Part shown: in pieces, positions 35,482 through 43,900 of the stretch
Layout of the letters: each line of letters begins with the position of its first letter
Position numbering within the stretch: the first letter of the stretch is position 1
Assembly (NCBI RefSeq): GCF_029873255.1
Contig: NZ_CP123622.1
Span: 124,001 to 188,000, forward strand
Source: Pigmentibacter sp. JX0631
Lineage (GTDB): Bacteria; Bdellovibrionota_B; Oligoflexia; Silvanigrellales; Silvanigrellaceae
Length of the DNA stretch: 64,000 bases
Reading direction: 5' to 3'
Notes under the pieces: model-generated
The model's input: only the letters and a program-made list of their open reading frames with translations
Databases searched by the model: none
What the model was told of the DNA's origin: nothing
Position numbers and translations under genes: made by a program

Positions 35482-36597
35482 ATGCTCATAAATGTAGATA
35501 ATCCAGTGCTTAACAATATTTACATCAAGATCATAAGGGTTATATTACTGTCCTTAGCTTTTGCAACATTTATAAATTCAAATTTTACTTACTCACAAAC
35601 TACAAATTCCCCCCCTGGGATAGGTAAAATAGCAAATATTATTGGAAAAATAGATATAATTAGAAATGGAAAGAACATTCCCGGAGAAAAAGACTCCATT
35701 TTGTATGAAACCGATGAGGTTCAAACTTATGAAAAGACTGCTGTAAAACTACTGTTTAATGATGGCAGCAATATAATGGCTTTTCAAAATGCGCACTTAA
35801 AACTTATTGAATACAAAATAAAACAAAAAGCTGAAGCGGTTAATGATGTCAAATCAGCAATTGATGTTGTGAAAGGAAAAGTCCGCTTTTTTGTAAAACC
35901 TCAAGAAAGTGAGAATGAGACAGGTAAAGTAGACGCAAAATTTAAAACATCAAACTCAGTTATGGGAATTAGGGGAACAAGTGGTTTTATCGATGCATCT
36001 ATTCCTGGAAACACTCAAGTTATCGTAACTACTGGAACTGTTCAAGTAACAAGTTTAGCTGATCCAAGTAAATCAGTCGTTGTTGCATCTAATTTGTATA
36101 CTGAAATAGTAGGAAATAAAGCTCCGACATTACCCAAAGCTATTCCACCAGCTGTTCTCAACAAATTAAATTCAGATGCAAAAGCTTTGGATCCAAACTT
36201 TAGATTAGACGATAAAAGAAATAATAATACTCCTGGTAAGGAGTCTGGTTCTACCAACACCCCTGGCAATAAAGTTGGCAGTGATAAAAGTGCAAATGCT
36301 TCTCCTGAAATTAACAGTGGGGTAACAGAACAAAGAAAAATAGTATTTAACCCAGATGGAACAAGTTCTGTTGTTAGTACAAATAGTGCTTTAAACGATT
36401 TACTAGTTGCTCAAGGCAATAACTCTTTACGCCCCAAAAGTTATGCTGATTATGACCCTATTAAAAATTCTCTCCAACAGATATCTGAAATAACTAATCA
36501 ATTAAATCGTCAAATAAGTCAAATTATTCAAACAAATACTGGATACTTAGTGAATAAAAACATAACTATAAATGTAAATAGTCCGAGTACACCATAA
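35482..36597 (+). CDS. FecR-domain secreted protein
   Basis: A 371-aa exported protein. The signal peptide lies behind a charged N-terminus (IIRVILLSLAFATFINSNFTYS). Next is a FecR-like beta-rich domain (about 45-200), with KIANIIGKIDIIRNGK, DEVQTYEKTAVKLLFNDGS and KFKTSNSVMGIRGTSGFI. The GVRGT-like segment is characteristic. The last 150 residues are low-complexity N/S/T/P-rich. In this setting FecR domains are often found on envelope proteins without a sigma factor. The ribosome-binding site is AAAGGG. It probably forms an operon with the next gene, 14 bp on. Confidence 0.75.
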   Translation: MLINVDNPVLNNIYIKIIRVILLSLAFATFINSNFTYSQTTNSPPGIGKIANIIGKIDIIRNGKNIPGEKDSILYETDEVQTYEKTAVKLLFNDGSNIMAFQNAHLKLIEYKIKQKAEAVNDVKSAIDVVKGKVRFFVKPQESENETGKVDAKFKTSNSVMGIRGTSGFIDASIPGNTQVIVTTGTVQVTSLADPSKSVVVASNLYTEIVGNKAPTLPKAIPPAVLNKLNSDAKALDPNFRLDDKRNNNTPGKESGSTNTPGNKVGSDKSANASPEINSGVTEQRKIVFNPDGTSSVVSTNSALNDLLVAQGNNSLRPKSYADYDPIKNSLQQISEITNQLNRQISQIIQTNTGYLVNKNITINVNSPSTP

Positions 36598-36611
36598 TTT
36601 CAGGAAATAAC

Positions 36612-37691
36612 ATGCTGCATATTTTCAAAGAAATTCATTATCATCTAAAAACAGTAGAAAAAAATACAAGATTAATTGACTTACTCTCAGCAGCTGCAAT
36701 TATTAATAATCAAGATGAACAAATATCAAGCCTTCAAAAAGATTTTTTAATTACTGAAGTTGCCTTTTCTTACAAACATTTTGGATTCAGTTTATTTTGT
36801 CCAACAAGTGTCAATTTTATAATAAAAGAAATATCAAGATTAGCAAATTTAAGTCCAATTTATATAAAAAAATGGCTCATGATAGTTGCTGATTTGCTTT
36901 TACAAGAACTAGACCCTGATGAAAAAGAAAGAATTTTTGATAATACAAGTAATATATTAGAAGAAATATTTGCACAAGAGTTTATAAAACGAATTTTTTG
37001 TACAGAACAAGAAGAAGATTATCTTACTGGAATGTCAATATTTCCAACAGATTTTATAGATAATATTAGAAGTTATAGCAGAAATAAAATTAGTAAAATC
37101 ACTTTAAATAGCAATATTAATCATGATGACTCTGTTTTTGATGAAAACGAATTTTTTCTAGATGAGTTTGATACTTTAAAAAATTCTGTCTTTAATTTTC
37201 TAAATAAATTACAGGAAGATCCTTTATCTTTACTTTCTTGGAGATTAGAATCATTTGTTTGTGTTTCTCAAAAAAATAATACCTTATTTTTACTAAAAGA
37301 TGATCGAACAGGAAGAACAAACGATCCCAAAAAAGTAATGTCTATAATTTCTTTGTTAGTACCGCATAGAGATCAAACTGGTAACTTATTACTCCCTGAT
37401 TCTCCAATATCAATATCACAGTTGGCAAAAATTTTTTCAGAAGAATTTAAATCAGATAAGTTTCAAGTAGATATAATAAAAAACTGGTTAAATCTTAAAA
37501 ATCCAGAAAATATCAAAAAGGAAATAGAATTTCTACTTAATTCTGGTGTTGAAAATGGTATATTTTTTAAAATTCCGAATGGAAATAAATCTTTCTCATA
37601 TGGATTGAGTGATAATGGCTTAAAAATTATCAAACCATTTCATAAAGTATTAACGGACACAATTTTAATACAGAATATTGACCAATTTTAA
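36612..37691 (+). CDS. uncharacterised protein, 359 aa
   Basis: I do not recognise this family. It is a soluble, helix-rich protein without signal peptide. It starts with MLHIFKEIHYHLKTVEKN and carries an acidic middle (HDDSVFDENEFFLDEFD). The C-terminal third could be a winged-helix-like segment (SISQLAKIFSEEFKSDKF). The gene begins 14 bp after the FecR-domain gene, so the two products probably work together, though one is exported and the other seems cytoplasmic. Confidence 0.7.
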   Translation: MLHIFKEIHYHLKTVEKNTRLIDLLSAAAIINNQDEQISSLQKDFLITEVAFSYKHFGFSLFCPTSVNFIIKEISRLANLSPIYIKKWLMIVADLLLQELDPDEKERIFDNTSNILEEIFAQEFIKRIFCTEQEEDYLTGMSIFPTDFIDNIRSYSRNKISKITLNSNINHDDSVFDENEFFLDEFDTLKNSVFNFLNKLQEDPLSLLSWRLESFVCVSQKNNTLFLLKDDRTGRTNDPKKVMSIISLLVPHRDQTGNLLLPDSPISISQLAKIFSEEFKSDKFQVDIIKNWLNLKNPENIKKEIEFLLNSGVENGIFFKIPNGNKSFSYGLSDNGLKIIKPFHKVLTDTILIQNIDQF

Positions 37692-37746
37692 AATACAGAT
37701 ATTCTAACGGGCAACTAGGGTTTTTCCCCAAGATTAGAGGACAACT

Positions 37747-38388
37747 ATGCCAAGACCCGTTATTGATCACTATGAAACAAATGAATACTACACCATTAAA
37801 GTAACAAAACCTAGTTTAAGGTATATCGACTTTTTTTTAAAACTAAAAGCAGGTCCTAAACTTTTAAGCACGGGTTTTTACCCGAATGCTAAAGAAATCT
37901 CAGAAACACAAGGCGCATTTGAAGCTGTAAGGCATAAACTAAAGTTAAATTATTCTGATGAATCTGTAGCTGTTGTTATTGTTGGAGATGGTATTAATCC
38001 TCGTACTGGGTATTATATTGCAAACATGACAAAGTGGCATGTATTTTCAATTGATCCTGAAATGCAAAGAAATTACCAAGAAATATTAGAAAAAATCAAA
38101 GACAAAAAAAACCTTTCTATTTTCCCCCAGAAAATTGAAGATTGTCAATTAGATCTAAGTAATTTTAGTACAATTGTTTTATTATTCGTCCACTCACATG
38201 CTAGTCTGAAAGCATCAATACAAGCGATTACGAAAAAAAGTGATACGACAATAATTCATGCTGTTTCGATGCCTTGTTGCTTTGATGATGACTTAGGAAT
38301 TCCTTTTGATTTAAAATTCGATGACCCTTATGTCATTTCAGTACATAGAACATTATTTATTTATAAAAATATAATGAAACATTTTTAA
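37747..38388 (+). CDS. uncharacterised protein with Rossmann-like segment
   Basis: A 213-aa protein with no signal peptide. The segment VAVVIVGDGINPRTGYYIA followed by WHVFSIDPEM looks like a nucleotide- or SAM-binding beta-alpha-beta unit ending in an acidic residue, and NFSTIVLLFVHSHASL could be the following strand. This is suggestive of a class I methyltransferase fold but not conclusive, and no catalytic motif is clear. Its last 4 bp overlap the convergent small membrane gene end. Confidence 0.65.
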   Translation: MPRPVIDHYETNEYYTIKVTKPSLRYIDFFLKLKAGPKLLSTGFYPNAKEISETQGAFEAVRHKLKLNYSDESVAVVIVGDGINPRTGYYIANMTKWHVFSIDPEMQRNYQEILEKIKDKKNLSIFPQKIEDCQLDLSNFSTIVLLFVHSHASLKASIQAITKKSDTTIIHAVSMPCCFDDDLGIPFDLKFDDPYVISVHRTLFIYKNIMKHF

Positions 38389-38600
38389 TTATCAAATGCC
38401 CTTGAAATAGCATCTATTACCTTTTGTCTATCAATTTGTTTTTTATTTGAATTATCATCGTCTTCTTCAGGAGCAACTTTTAATTCTTTTTGAATGGCTG
38501 CAAATAAAGTCGTTTTTTTAGACACTTGAATTGAAAAAATGCCAAACCAAACCAATCCAATAATAAAAAATATTGATAGATATTTAAAAAATGCGGCCAT
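38385..38600 (-). CDS. small single-pass membrane protein, 71 aa
   Basis: A 71-aa protein with an N-terminal membrane helix (FFKYLSIFFIIGLVWFGIF), followed by a hydrophilic, acidic and lysine-rich tail (KVAPEEDDDNSNKKQ). The orientation is probably N-in or as a signal anchor. The ATG follows directly on a hairpin that contains its ribosome-binding site. Function unknown. It lies downstream of the OppA-like gene on the same strand. Confidence 0.7.
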   Translation of the reverse strand: MAAFFKYLSIFFIIGLVWFGIFSIQVSKKTTLFAAIQKELKVAPEEDDDNSNKKQIDRQKVIDAISRAFDN

Positions 38601-38632
38601 AAAACTCTCCTTCTTAAATTTCGGAGAGTTTT
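38601..38632 (-). promoter_or_regulatory. hairpin sequestering the ribosome-binding site
   Basis: On the minus strand AAAACTCTCC (38632-38623) pairs perfectly with GGAGAGTTTT (38610-38601), and the ATG of the small membrane protein follows at once. The GGAG ribosome-binding site lies within the 3' arm, so folding would hide it. This could be a thermosensor-like or other translational switch. Confidence 0.6.
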
Positions 38633-38646
38633 CTTACTAATCAAGA

Positions 38647-38660
38647 GTCACTTAAGTGAC
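38647..38660. promoter_or_regulatory. 14-bp perfect palindrome
   Basis: GTCACTTAAGTGAC reads the same on both strands and lies between the OppA-like gene and the small membrane protein gene. It may be an operator. No regulator can be assigned. Confidence 0.4.
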
Positions 38661-38691
38661 ATGTCTTAAAAGTAACAATTTTTCTTAAAAT

Positions 38692-40320
38692 TTAATGCTC
38701 TTTTATATACATATCAAAACTTGGATTAAAATCTTGTGAATTTTTACCAGTATAACCACCAACGTAACTTTTTACTAGATGAGTGGTTACAGCTGAATAT
38801 AATGGAACAATAGCATAGTCATGCATAAACAAAAGAGAAGCATCTTCTAGTAACTTTCTTCTTTTCTTAGCATCTATTTCAAAAGAAGATAATTTTAGCA
38901 ACTGATCAAATTTTTTGTTACTATATTTGGGACTATTCATTTGACTATCAGAACGAACGACATCTAAAAAAGTATTTGGATCGTTATAGTCTGCAACCCA
39001 TCTATCCCATGCAACGTCATAATCTCCTTTGTGTCTTGTATTTAAAAATACTTTCCATTCTTGATTTTCTAAAGTTACATCAACATTCAAATGCTGTTTC
39101 CACATTGAAGCTACAGCTAGAACCAATTTTTTATTATTTTCATTAGTGCTATAAGTTATCTTTAATTTTAAAGGATTTTTATCACCATATCCTGCCTCTT
39201 CATATAATTTTTTAGCTTTTACTACTCTTTCTGTAAAAGGTAAATTTACCCACTCATATTTTTGTTGGGAATAGTTTTTAGTTCCTAATGCAACTATATC
39301 ATATGTAGGTATTTCACCTCTTCTTGTTACTTGTTTAGTTAAAATGTCCCGATCAACTACCATTGAAAGTGCTTGTCTTAATTTCAAATTATCTTTAAAA
39401 GGTTTTTTTTGCATATTAAATGACAACCAATATGCTGCTAAATAAGGATTTATTTTGACTTCTCCTGGAAGTTTTTTCTTCAAATGATCAAATAGGTCAG
39501 TAGGAATTTCATTGGTAAAATCAATTTGTCCAGTTTCATACATTTGCACAACAGTACTTAGACTTTGAGTTGGATAGTAATTAACCTCTTCTAAAAGTGT
39601 TTTTTTTGCATTCCAATAATTAGGATTTTTTACCAAAGTTATTTTATCACCAACTTTCCAGTACTTTAAAAGAAAAGGTCCATTATTTATCATTTTTCCA
39701 AGTTGAAAAAAATCATCTTTATGTTTGTTCAATGCATCTTTTTTTGCAGGTGAACAATTAATCATTGCTATAATTTCTAAAAAATAAGGAGTTGGAGAAG
39801 TCAATGTAATTTCTAATGTTTCTTTGTCTAGTGCACGGACGCCTAACTTATCTACAGATAATTTACTTTGATTTATAGCTTCACTATTTTTTATTGGGAA
39901 AATTAAAAAGGAATATGAGGATGCTACTTTAGGATCAACTAATCTTTGAAATCCAAAGACATAATCATCTGCTGTTATTATATCACCATTAGACCATTTT
40001 GCATTTTTTCTCAGATGAAAGATATAAGTAAGACCATCTTTACTTACTTTCCAACTTTCTGCTCCTGCGGGTTTTAAGTTACCGCTAGCATCATTTCTTA
40101 TAAGACCTTCAAATAAATCTTGAACAACATTTGTTGTAGGAGCATCTTCTGCTTTTTGCGGATCTAATGTTGCAATTTCTGTTCCATTTGAAATATTTAA
40201 TTTTTGTACTTTTGCAGCCTTTTGATTGTTTTCTAGTTCAGCCGAAATTGTTTGTATAGAGACAAAGGTACTGTAAAATATAAGAAAGTATTTAAGGATT
40301 ATTTTGAACTTAAGACCCAT
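38692..40320 (-). CDS. oligopeptide-binding protein, OppA family (SBP family 5)
   Basis: A 542-aa exported binding protein. The signal peptide is KYFLIFYSTFVSIQTISA. The mature part begins with GTEIATLDPQKAEDAPT and has the SBP_bac_5 pattern LRKNAKWSNGDIITADDYVFGFQRLVDPKVASSY and LRQALSMVVDRDILTKQV. It binds peptides in the periplasm for ABC import. The oppBCDF permease genes are not adjacent. A relation to MppA-like proteins is possible. The length is typical. Confidence 0.9.
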   Translation of the reverse strand: MGLKFKIILKYFLIFYSTFVSIQTISAELENNQKAAKVQKLNISNGTEIATLDPQKAEDAPTTNVVQDLFEGLIRNDASGNLKPAGAESWKVSKDGLTYIFHLRKNAKWSNGDIITADDYVFGFQRLVDPKVASSYSFLIFPIKNSEAINQSKLSVDKLGVRALDKETLEITLTSPTPYFLEIIAMINCSPAKKDALNKHKDDFFQLGKMINNGPFLLKYWKVGDKITLVKNPNYWNAKKTLLEEVNYYPTQSLSTVVQMYETGQIDFTNEIPTDLFDHLKKKLPGEVKINPYLAAYWLSFNMQKKPFKDNLKLRQALSMVVDRDILTKQVTRRGEIPTYDIVALGTKNYSQQKYEWVNLPFTERVVKAKKLYEEAGYGDKNPLKLKITYSTNENNKKLVLAVASMWKQHLNVDVTLENQEWKVFLNTRHKGDYDVAWDRWVADYNDPNTFLDVVRSDSQMNSPKYSNKKFDQLLKLSSFEIDAKKRRKLLEDASLLFMHDYAIVPLYSAVTTHLVKSYVGGYTGKNSQDFNPSFDMYIKEH

Positions 40321-40480
40321 TTTTTATTTTCCTTTCATAATTTATTTAAAGTAAAGTACCACTAGCTAAAAAAAAAAGCTAACTAATAGTAAAATATTTC
40401 ATGCATAAATTTAAAATATATCATTAAGCATTTTTATTTAAAAACTTAAAGAATAAAAATAAAATATGTCTTTAGGGAAT

Positions 40481-40516
40481 AAAAAAAAGCCTTACTAAAA
40501 AACTAGTAAGGCTTTT
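40481..40516 (-). terminator. intrinsic terminator of the DksA-like gene
   Basis: AAAAGCCTTACTA (40485-40497) pairs with TAGTAAGGCTTTT (40504-40516). On the minus strand the stem runs straight into eight T residues. A strong Rho-independent terminator 15 bp after the stop codon. Confidence 0.9.
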
Positions 40517-40531
40517 AAGAAAAATAATAAA

Positions 40532-40933
40532 TTATGTTGCCCGTTTACCCCTTTCAAGATCTTCTTGATGGCGCAAAGAATACAGAGCCCATGGTTGAAT
40601 TTGCAGACGTTTGAAACCAATAGGATCTCCGGTTCCTTCACAAAGACCGTAAGTTCCATCATTAGCATCTATCTTACGCAGAGCTTTTTCTATGAGAGCA
40701 ATTTTGTTTCTATCTGCTTCAGCAAGTTTCATATTTACTTCTTGATCGGTTTCCACAGAGGCAAGGTCAGTCTCATCTGAAATATCGTCACGACTGATCT
40801 CATAAGCTCCTTCATTCTTACGTGCCTGTTCTTTTGCGTAGAGTTCATCTCGCAATTTCGTAAGGAGTGCTTTTAATTGACCGACTTCTTCACGAGTCAA
40901 TTCCTGTGGTTGAGAAGGCATTTTAGGCGGCAT
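40532..40933 (-). CDS. DksA/TraR-family protein without zinc cysteines
   Basis: About 133 aa from ATG 40933, which follows GGAGAA; an upstream in-frame ATG at 40972 has no good site. The coiled-coil with its tip acidic motif DETDLAS (compare the DxxDxA of DksA) is present. The C-terminal finger region reads YGLCEGTGDPIG...PWALYSLRHQEDLE, with only one of the four zinc-binding cysteines. Cysteine-poor DksA paralogues are known to act without zinc. It would bind the RNA polymerase secondary channel and tune transcription, possibly with ppGpp. Confidence 0.88.
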   Translation of the reverse strand: MPPKMPSQPQELTREEVGQLKALLTKLRDELYAKEQARKNEGAYEISRDDISDETDLASVETDQEVNMKLAEADRNKIALIEKALRKIDANDGTYGLCEGTGDPIGFKRLQIQPWALYSLRHQEDLERGKRAT

Positions 40934-41067
40934 CGTTTTCTGTTCTCCTACACAACACGGATACCAATTCAAATAAACGTTGGTATGACTTTATTGGATG
41001 CAAATTAAAACATCAATTGTCTAAATTCGCCTTTTTATTAGTGGGTTGAATTTACCGCACCGGAAAA

Positions 41068-41096
41068 TTGACATACAATAAATTCTCACCAATAGT
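41068..41096 (+). promoter_or_regulatory. candidate promoter of the mmsA-URC operon
   Basis: A perfect -35 TTGACA (41068-41073) with AATAGT 17 bp on (41091-41096). The -10 box is only fair. The predicted leader is about 55 nt. Confidence 0.45.
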
Positions 41097-41156
41097 CTAG
41101 GGATAGTATGCATACTCTTTTTGTTCAGTAAAGCCAAGAAAAAGGATAAGGATTTT

Positions 41157-42635
41157 ATGTTCTCGCCCAATAACATTGAGAATATTCAAGAATGTCTTAA
41201 TTTTATTTCAGGTAAATGGGAGCTTCCTGAAGAAAAAATGGGACACATTACGAGCCCTTTTACAGGACAGATCATAGCGAATACCTATCGTAGCAAAAAT
41301 GCAACCGTTAATTCAGCTGTACTCAGTGCAAGTAAAAGTCAGCAAGAATGGGAAAAATATAGTTACCGAGATCGAGCTGCTATTTTTCTAAATTATCGTA
41401 AATGGTTAATAGAAAATCTAACAGAACTAGCAAAAATTATTAGTAATGAATGTGGGAAGTTACCGAACGAAGCGAAGGATGGATTGTTAAAAGGAATTGA
41501 AATTTTAGATTATGCTGTTTCTATTCAAAATCTCGATCAACTTGGAAAAATGACTGTTTCTAAAGGTGTGCAATGCGAATATAGGCGCGAACCTTTAGGA
41601 GTCGTAGCAGGTATAACTCCAAGCAATTTTCCAGCTATGGTTCCAATGTGGATGTTTCCTATAGCAATTATGGTTGGAAATAGTTTTATTTGGAAACCAT
41701 CAGAAAAAACAGCGATGACTGCATATTATTTAGCGCAAGGTTTCAAAGAAGCAGGTTTACCTGATGGTGTTTTAAATGTTATTCAAGGGGATAAAGAAAC
41801 AGTAGATTTATTATGTGATCATGAAAATATTAAAGCAATTGCTTTTGTTGGTTCTACACCAGTTGCAAAACATGTTTATACAAAAGCTACTACGTCTGGA
41901 AAAAGAGCTCTTACCTTGGGTGGAGCTAAAAATCATATATTTTTAATGCCAGACGCAATTAATGAACTTGCCGTTGAAGGAATTCTTTCTTCATTTACCG
42001 GTTGTTGCGGACAACGCTGCATGGCCGCTAGTGTTTTACTTGCAATAGGTGATACACAAAAAATTATCGAAGATATTATTATTAAAGCTAAGAATTTTAC
42101 GCCTGGAAAAGATATCGGAGCCTTAATAACGAAACAATCTTTACAGAAAGTAGAGAAAGCAATTTCTACGGCGAGTTTAAATAAAGAACAAATTTTAGTT
42201 GATGGACGAAACCCAAAAGTTGAAAAAGAATTATCTCTAGGTAATTGGTTAAACCCAACCATTATTGATTATGTTTTACCTGAAAGCATTCTTGCAAAAG
42301 AAGAATTATTTGCGCCAGTACTATCTATTATTCGTTGTAAAAATATTGAAGAAGCAATGCAAATAGAAAATGCTAACCCCTATGGCAATGCCGCATCAGT
42401 TTTTACAACGAGAGGTGATATTGCAGAATTTGTTACATTAAATGCTAGAGCTGGAATGATTGGTATTAATGTTGGAATACCGGTTCCAAGAGAACCTTTT
42501 TCTTTTGGAGGCATTAATCATTCGAAATTTGGGCATGGAGATATTACAAGTGATGGAGGCTTAGAGTTCTGGAGCAACCGGAAAAAAGTAACAACTAAAT
42601 GGTTTCAAATAAAAAATCAAAATTGGATGTCCTAA
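41157..42635 (+). CDS. mmsA: CoA-acylating methylmalonate-semialdehyde dehydrogenase
   Basis: About 492 aa from ATG 41157, behind AAGGATAAGG. The upstream TTG at 41121 is less likely. Family features are GVVAGITPSNFPAMVPMWMFP and the catalytic cysteine in GQRCMA (about residue 288), and the end GLEFWSNRKKVTTKW is typical of MmsA/IolA. It oxidises (methyl)malonate semialdehyde to propionyl- or acetyl-CoA, CO2 and NADH. Next to URC-type genes it probably clears malonate semialdehyde from uracil breakdown; this last step is inferred from context. Confidence 0.92.
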   Translation: MFSPNNIENIQECLNFISGKWELPEEKMGHITSPFTGQIIANTYRSKNATVNSAVLSASKSQQEWEKYSYRDRAAIFLNYRKWLIENLTELAKIISNECGKLPNEAKDGLLKGIEILDYAVSIQNLDQLGKMTVSKGVQCEYRREPLGVVAGITPSNFPAMVPMWMFPIAIMVGNSFIWKPSEKTAMTAYYLAQGFKEAGLPDGVLNVIQGDKETVDLLCDHENIKAIAFVGSTPVAKHVYTKATTSGKRALTLGGAKNHIFLMPDAINELAVEGILSSFTGCCGQRCMAASVLLAIGDTQKIIEDIIIKAKNFTPGKDIGALITKQSLQKVEKAISTASLNKEQILVDGRNPKVEKELSLGNWLNPTIIDYVLPESILAKEELFAPVLSIIRCKNIEEAMQIENANPYGNAASVFTTRGDIAEFVTLNARAGMIGINVGIPVPREPFSFGGINHSKFGHGDITSDGGLEFWSNRKKVTTKWFQIKNQNWMS

Positions 42636-42652
42636 TTAAATTGGAGAATATT

Positions 42653-43900
42653 ATGGTTAACTTTGGACATGTTTTGTTAACTTCACATCCAGCAAGTATA
42701 TTTAAACAGGCCGCACCTTTAAATTGGGGAGAAGCCGATCCTTTACTAAGAGGACCTGTCGTAGCATCTTTAACGAAACGTGAGCACAGAAATGCTATTG
42801 GAACTCATAGCGGAAGTTATTCAGTATATAGAGCATTAGCTAATGCCTCAGGAGCTCTTACGGTAGAACACCGACCAGATTTAACAAATACATCACCCGT
42901 GGTTGATATTGGACCATTTCCATCTTGGGGAGATCCCGAAAAAATTGTGAGCTTAGATCCTTGGGGAGCTAAAGTTGGAGAAGTTTTTCAAAGTTTTTTC
43001 ACAAAAGGGTATGATATACGCCCAACAATCGCTATTACAAAAGCACATATTAATATGCCCGAAATATCTTCGGCAATTGATGCTGGCAGACTTCATATAG
43101 ATGATAAAATTATTTCAAAAAATAAAGATGTTCTTGTTACCAAAGCCGCAATCGATCCGGTCTGGTATCTTCCAGGAATAGCAAAACGTTTTCAGGTTTC
43201 AGAAGGAGATCTCAGGCGGGTATTATTCGATCAAACTGGTGGAATGTTTCCAGAACTCATTACAAGACGAGACTTAAAAGTACTACTACCGCCTATAGGA
43301 AGTACAAGTATTTATATTTTTGGTGAAGTAAATCATGTAAGTGATTTATCAAAAAAACTTACTGTAAGAATCCACGATGAATGTAATGGTTCAGATGTTT
43401 TTGGCTCAGATATTTGTACTTGCAGACCCTATCTTACACATGGAATAGAAGAATCTATTCGTACTGCTCAAGAAGGAGGAGCAGGAGTTATTGTTTATTT
43501 TCGAAAAGAAGGAAGAGCACTAGGCGAAGTAACAAAATTTTTAGTTTACAATGCGAGAAAACGCCAAGAAGGTGGAGACAGTGCAGCAACATATTTTCAT
43601 CGCACAGAATGTATTGCTGGTGTTCAAGACATGCGTTTTCAGCAACTCATGCCAGATGTTTTACATTGGTTAGGAATTCGTAGAATTGATAATTTAGTCT
43701 CAATGAGTGATATGAAATATAATGCAATAGTAAATAGTGGGATTGAGATTGGAAGAAGAGTTTCTATACCTGATGAATTAATTCCACCAGATGCACAAGT
43801 AGAAATGGAAGCCAAAAAAGCTGCTGGTTATTATACTGAAGGTAAAACAAAAAGTGTCACAGAACTTAAAAAAGTAAAAGGACGCAAATTAGATGAATGA
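42653..43900 (+). CDS. GTP cyclohydrolase II-like protein, URC1 type
   Basis: About 415 aa from ATG 42653, six bases after GGAG; an in-frame ATG at 42599 lies inside mmsA. The C-terminal half matches GTP cyclohydrolase II: RIHDECNGSDVFGSDICTCRPYL holds the three zinc cysteines, then YFRKEGRALGEVTKFLVYNARK. The CRPYL ending instead of the RibA CGPQL and the long N-terminal part are features of the URC1 uracil-catabolism branch, not riboflavin synthesis. It overlaps the next gene by 8 bp. The role comes from the yeast URC pathway and from its neighbour. Confidence 0.82.
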   Translation: MVNFGHVLLTSHPASIFKQAAPLNWGEADPLLRGPVVASLTKREHRNAIGTHSGSYSVYRALANASGALTVEHRPDLTNTSPVVDIGPFPSWGDPEKIVSLDPWGAKVGEVFQSFFTKGYDIRPTIAITKAHINMPEISSAIDAGRLHIDDKIISKNKDVLVTKAAIDPVWYLPGIAKRFQVSEGDLRRVLFDQTGGMFPELITRRDLKVLLPPIGSTSIYIFGEVNHVSDLSKKLTVRIHDECNGSDVFGSDICTCRPYLTHGIEESIRTAQEGGAGVIVYFRKEGRALGEVTKFLVYNARKRQEGGDSAATYFHRTECIAGVQDMRFQQLMPDVLHWLGIRRIDNLVSMSDMKYNAIVNSGIEIGRRVSIPDELIPPDAQVEMEAKKAAGYYTEGKTKSVTELKKVKGRKLDE

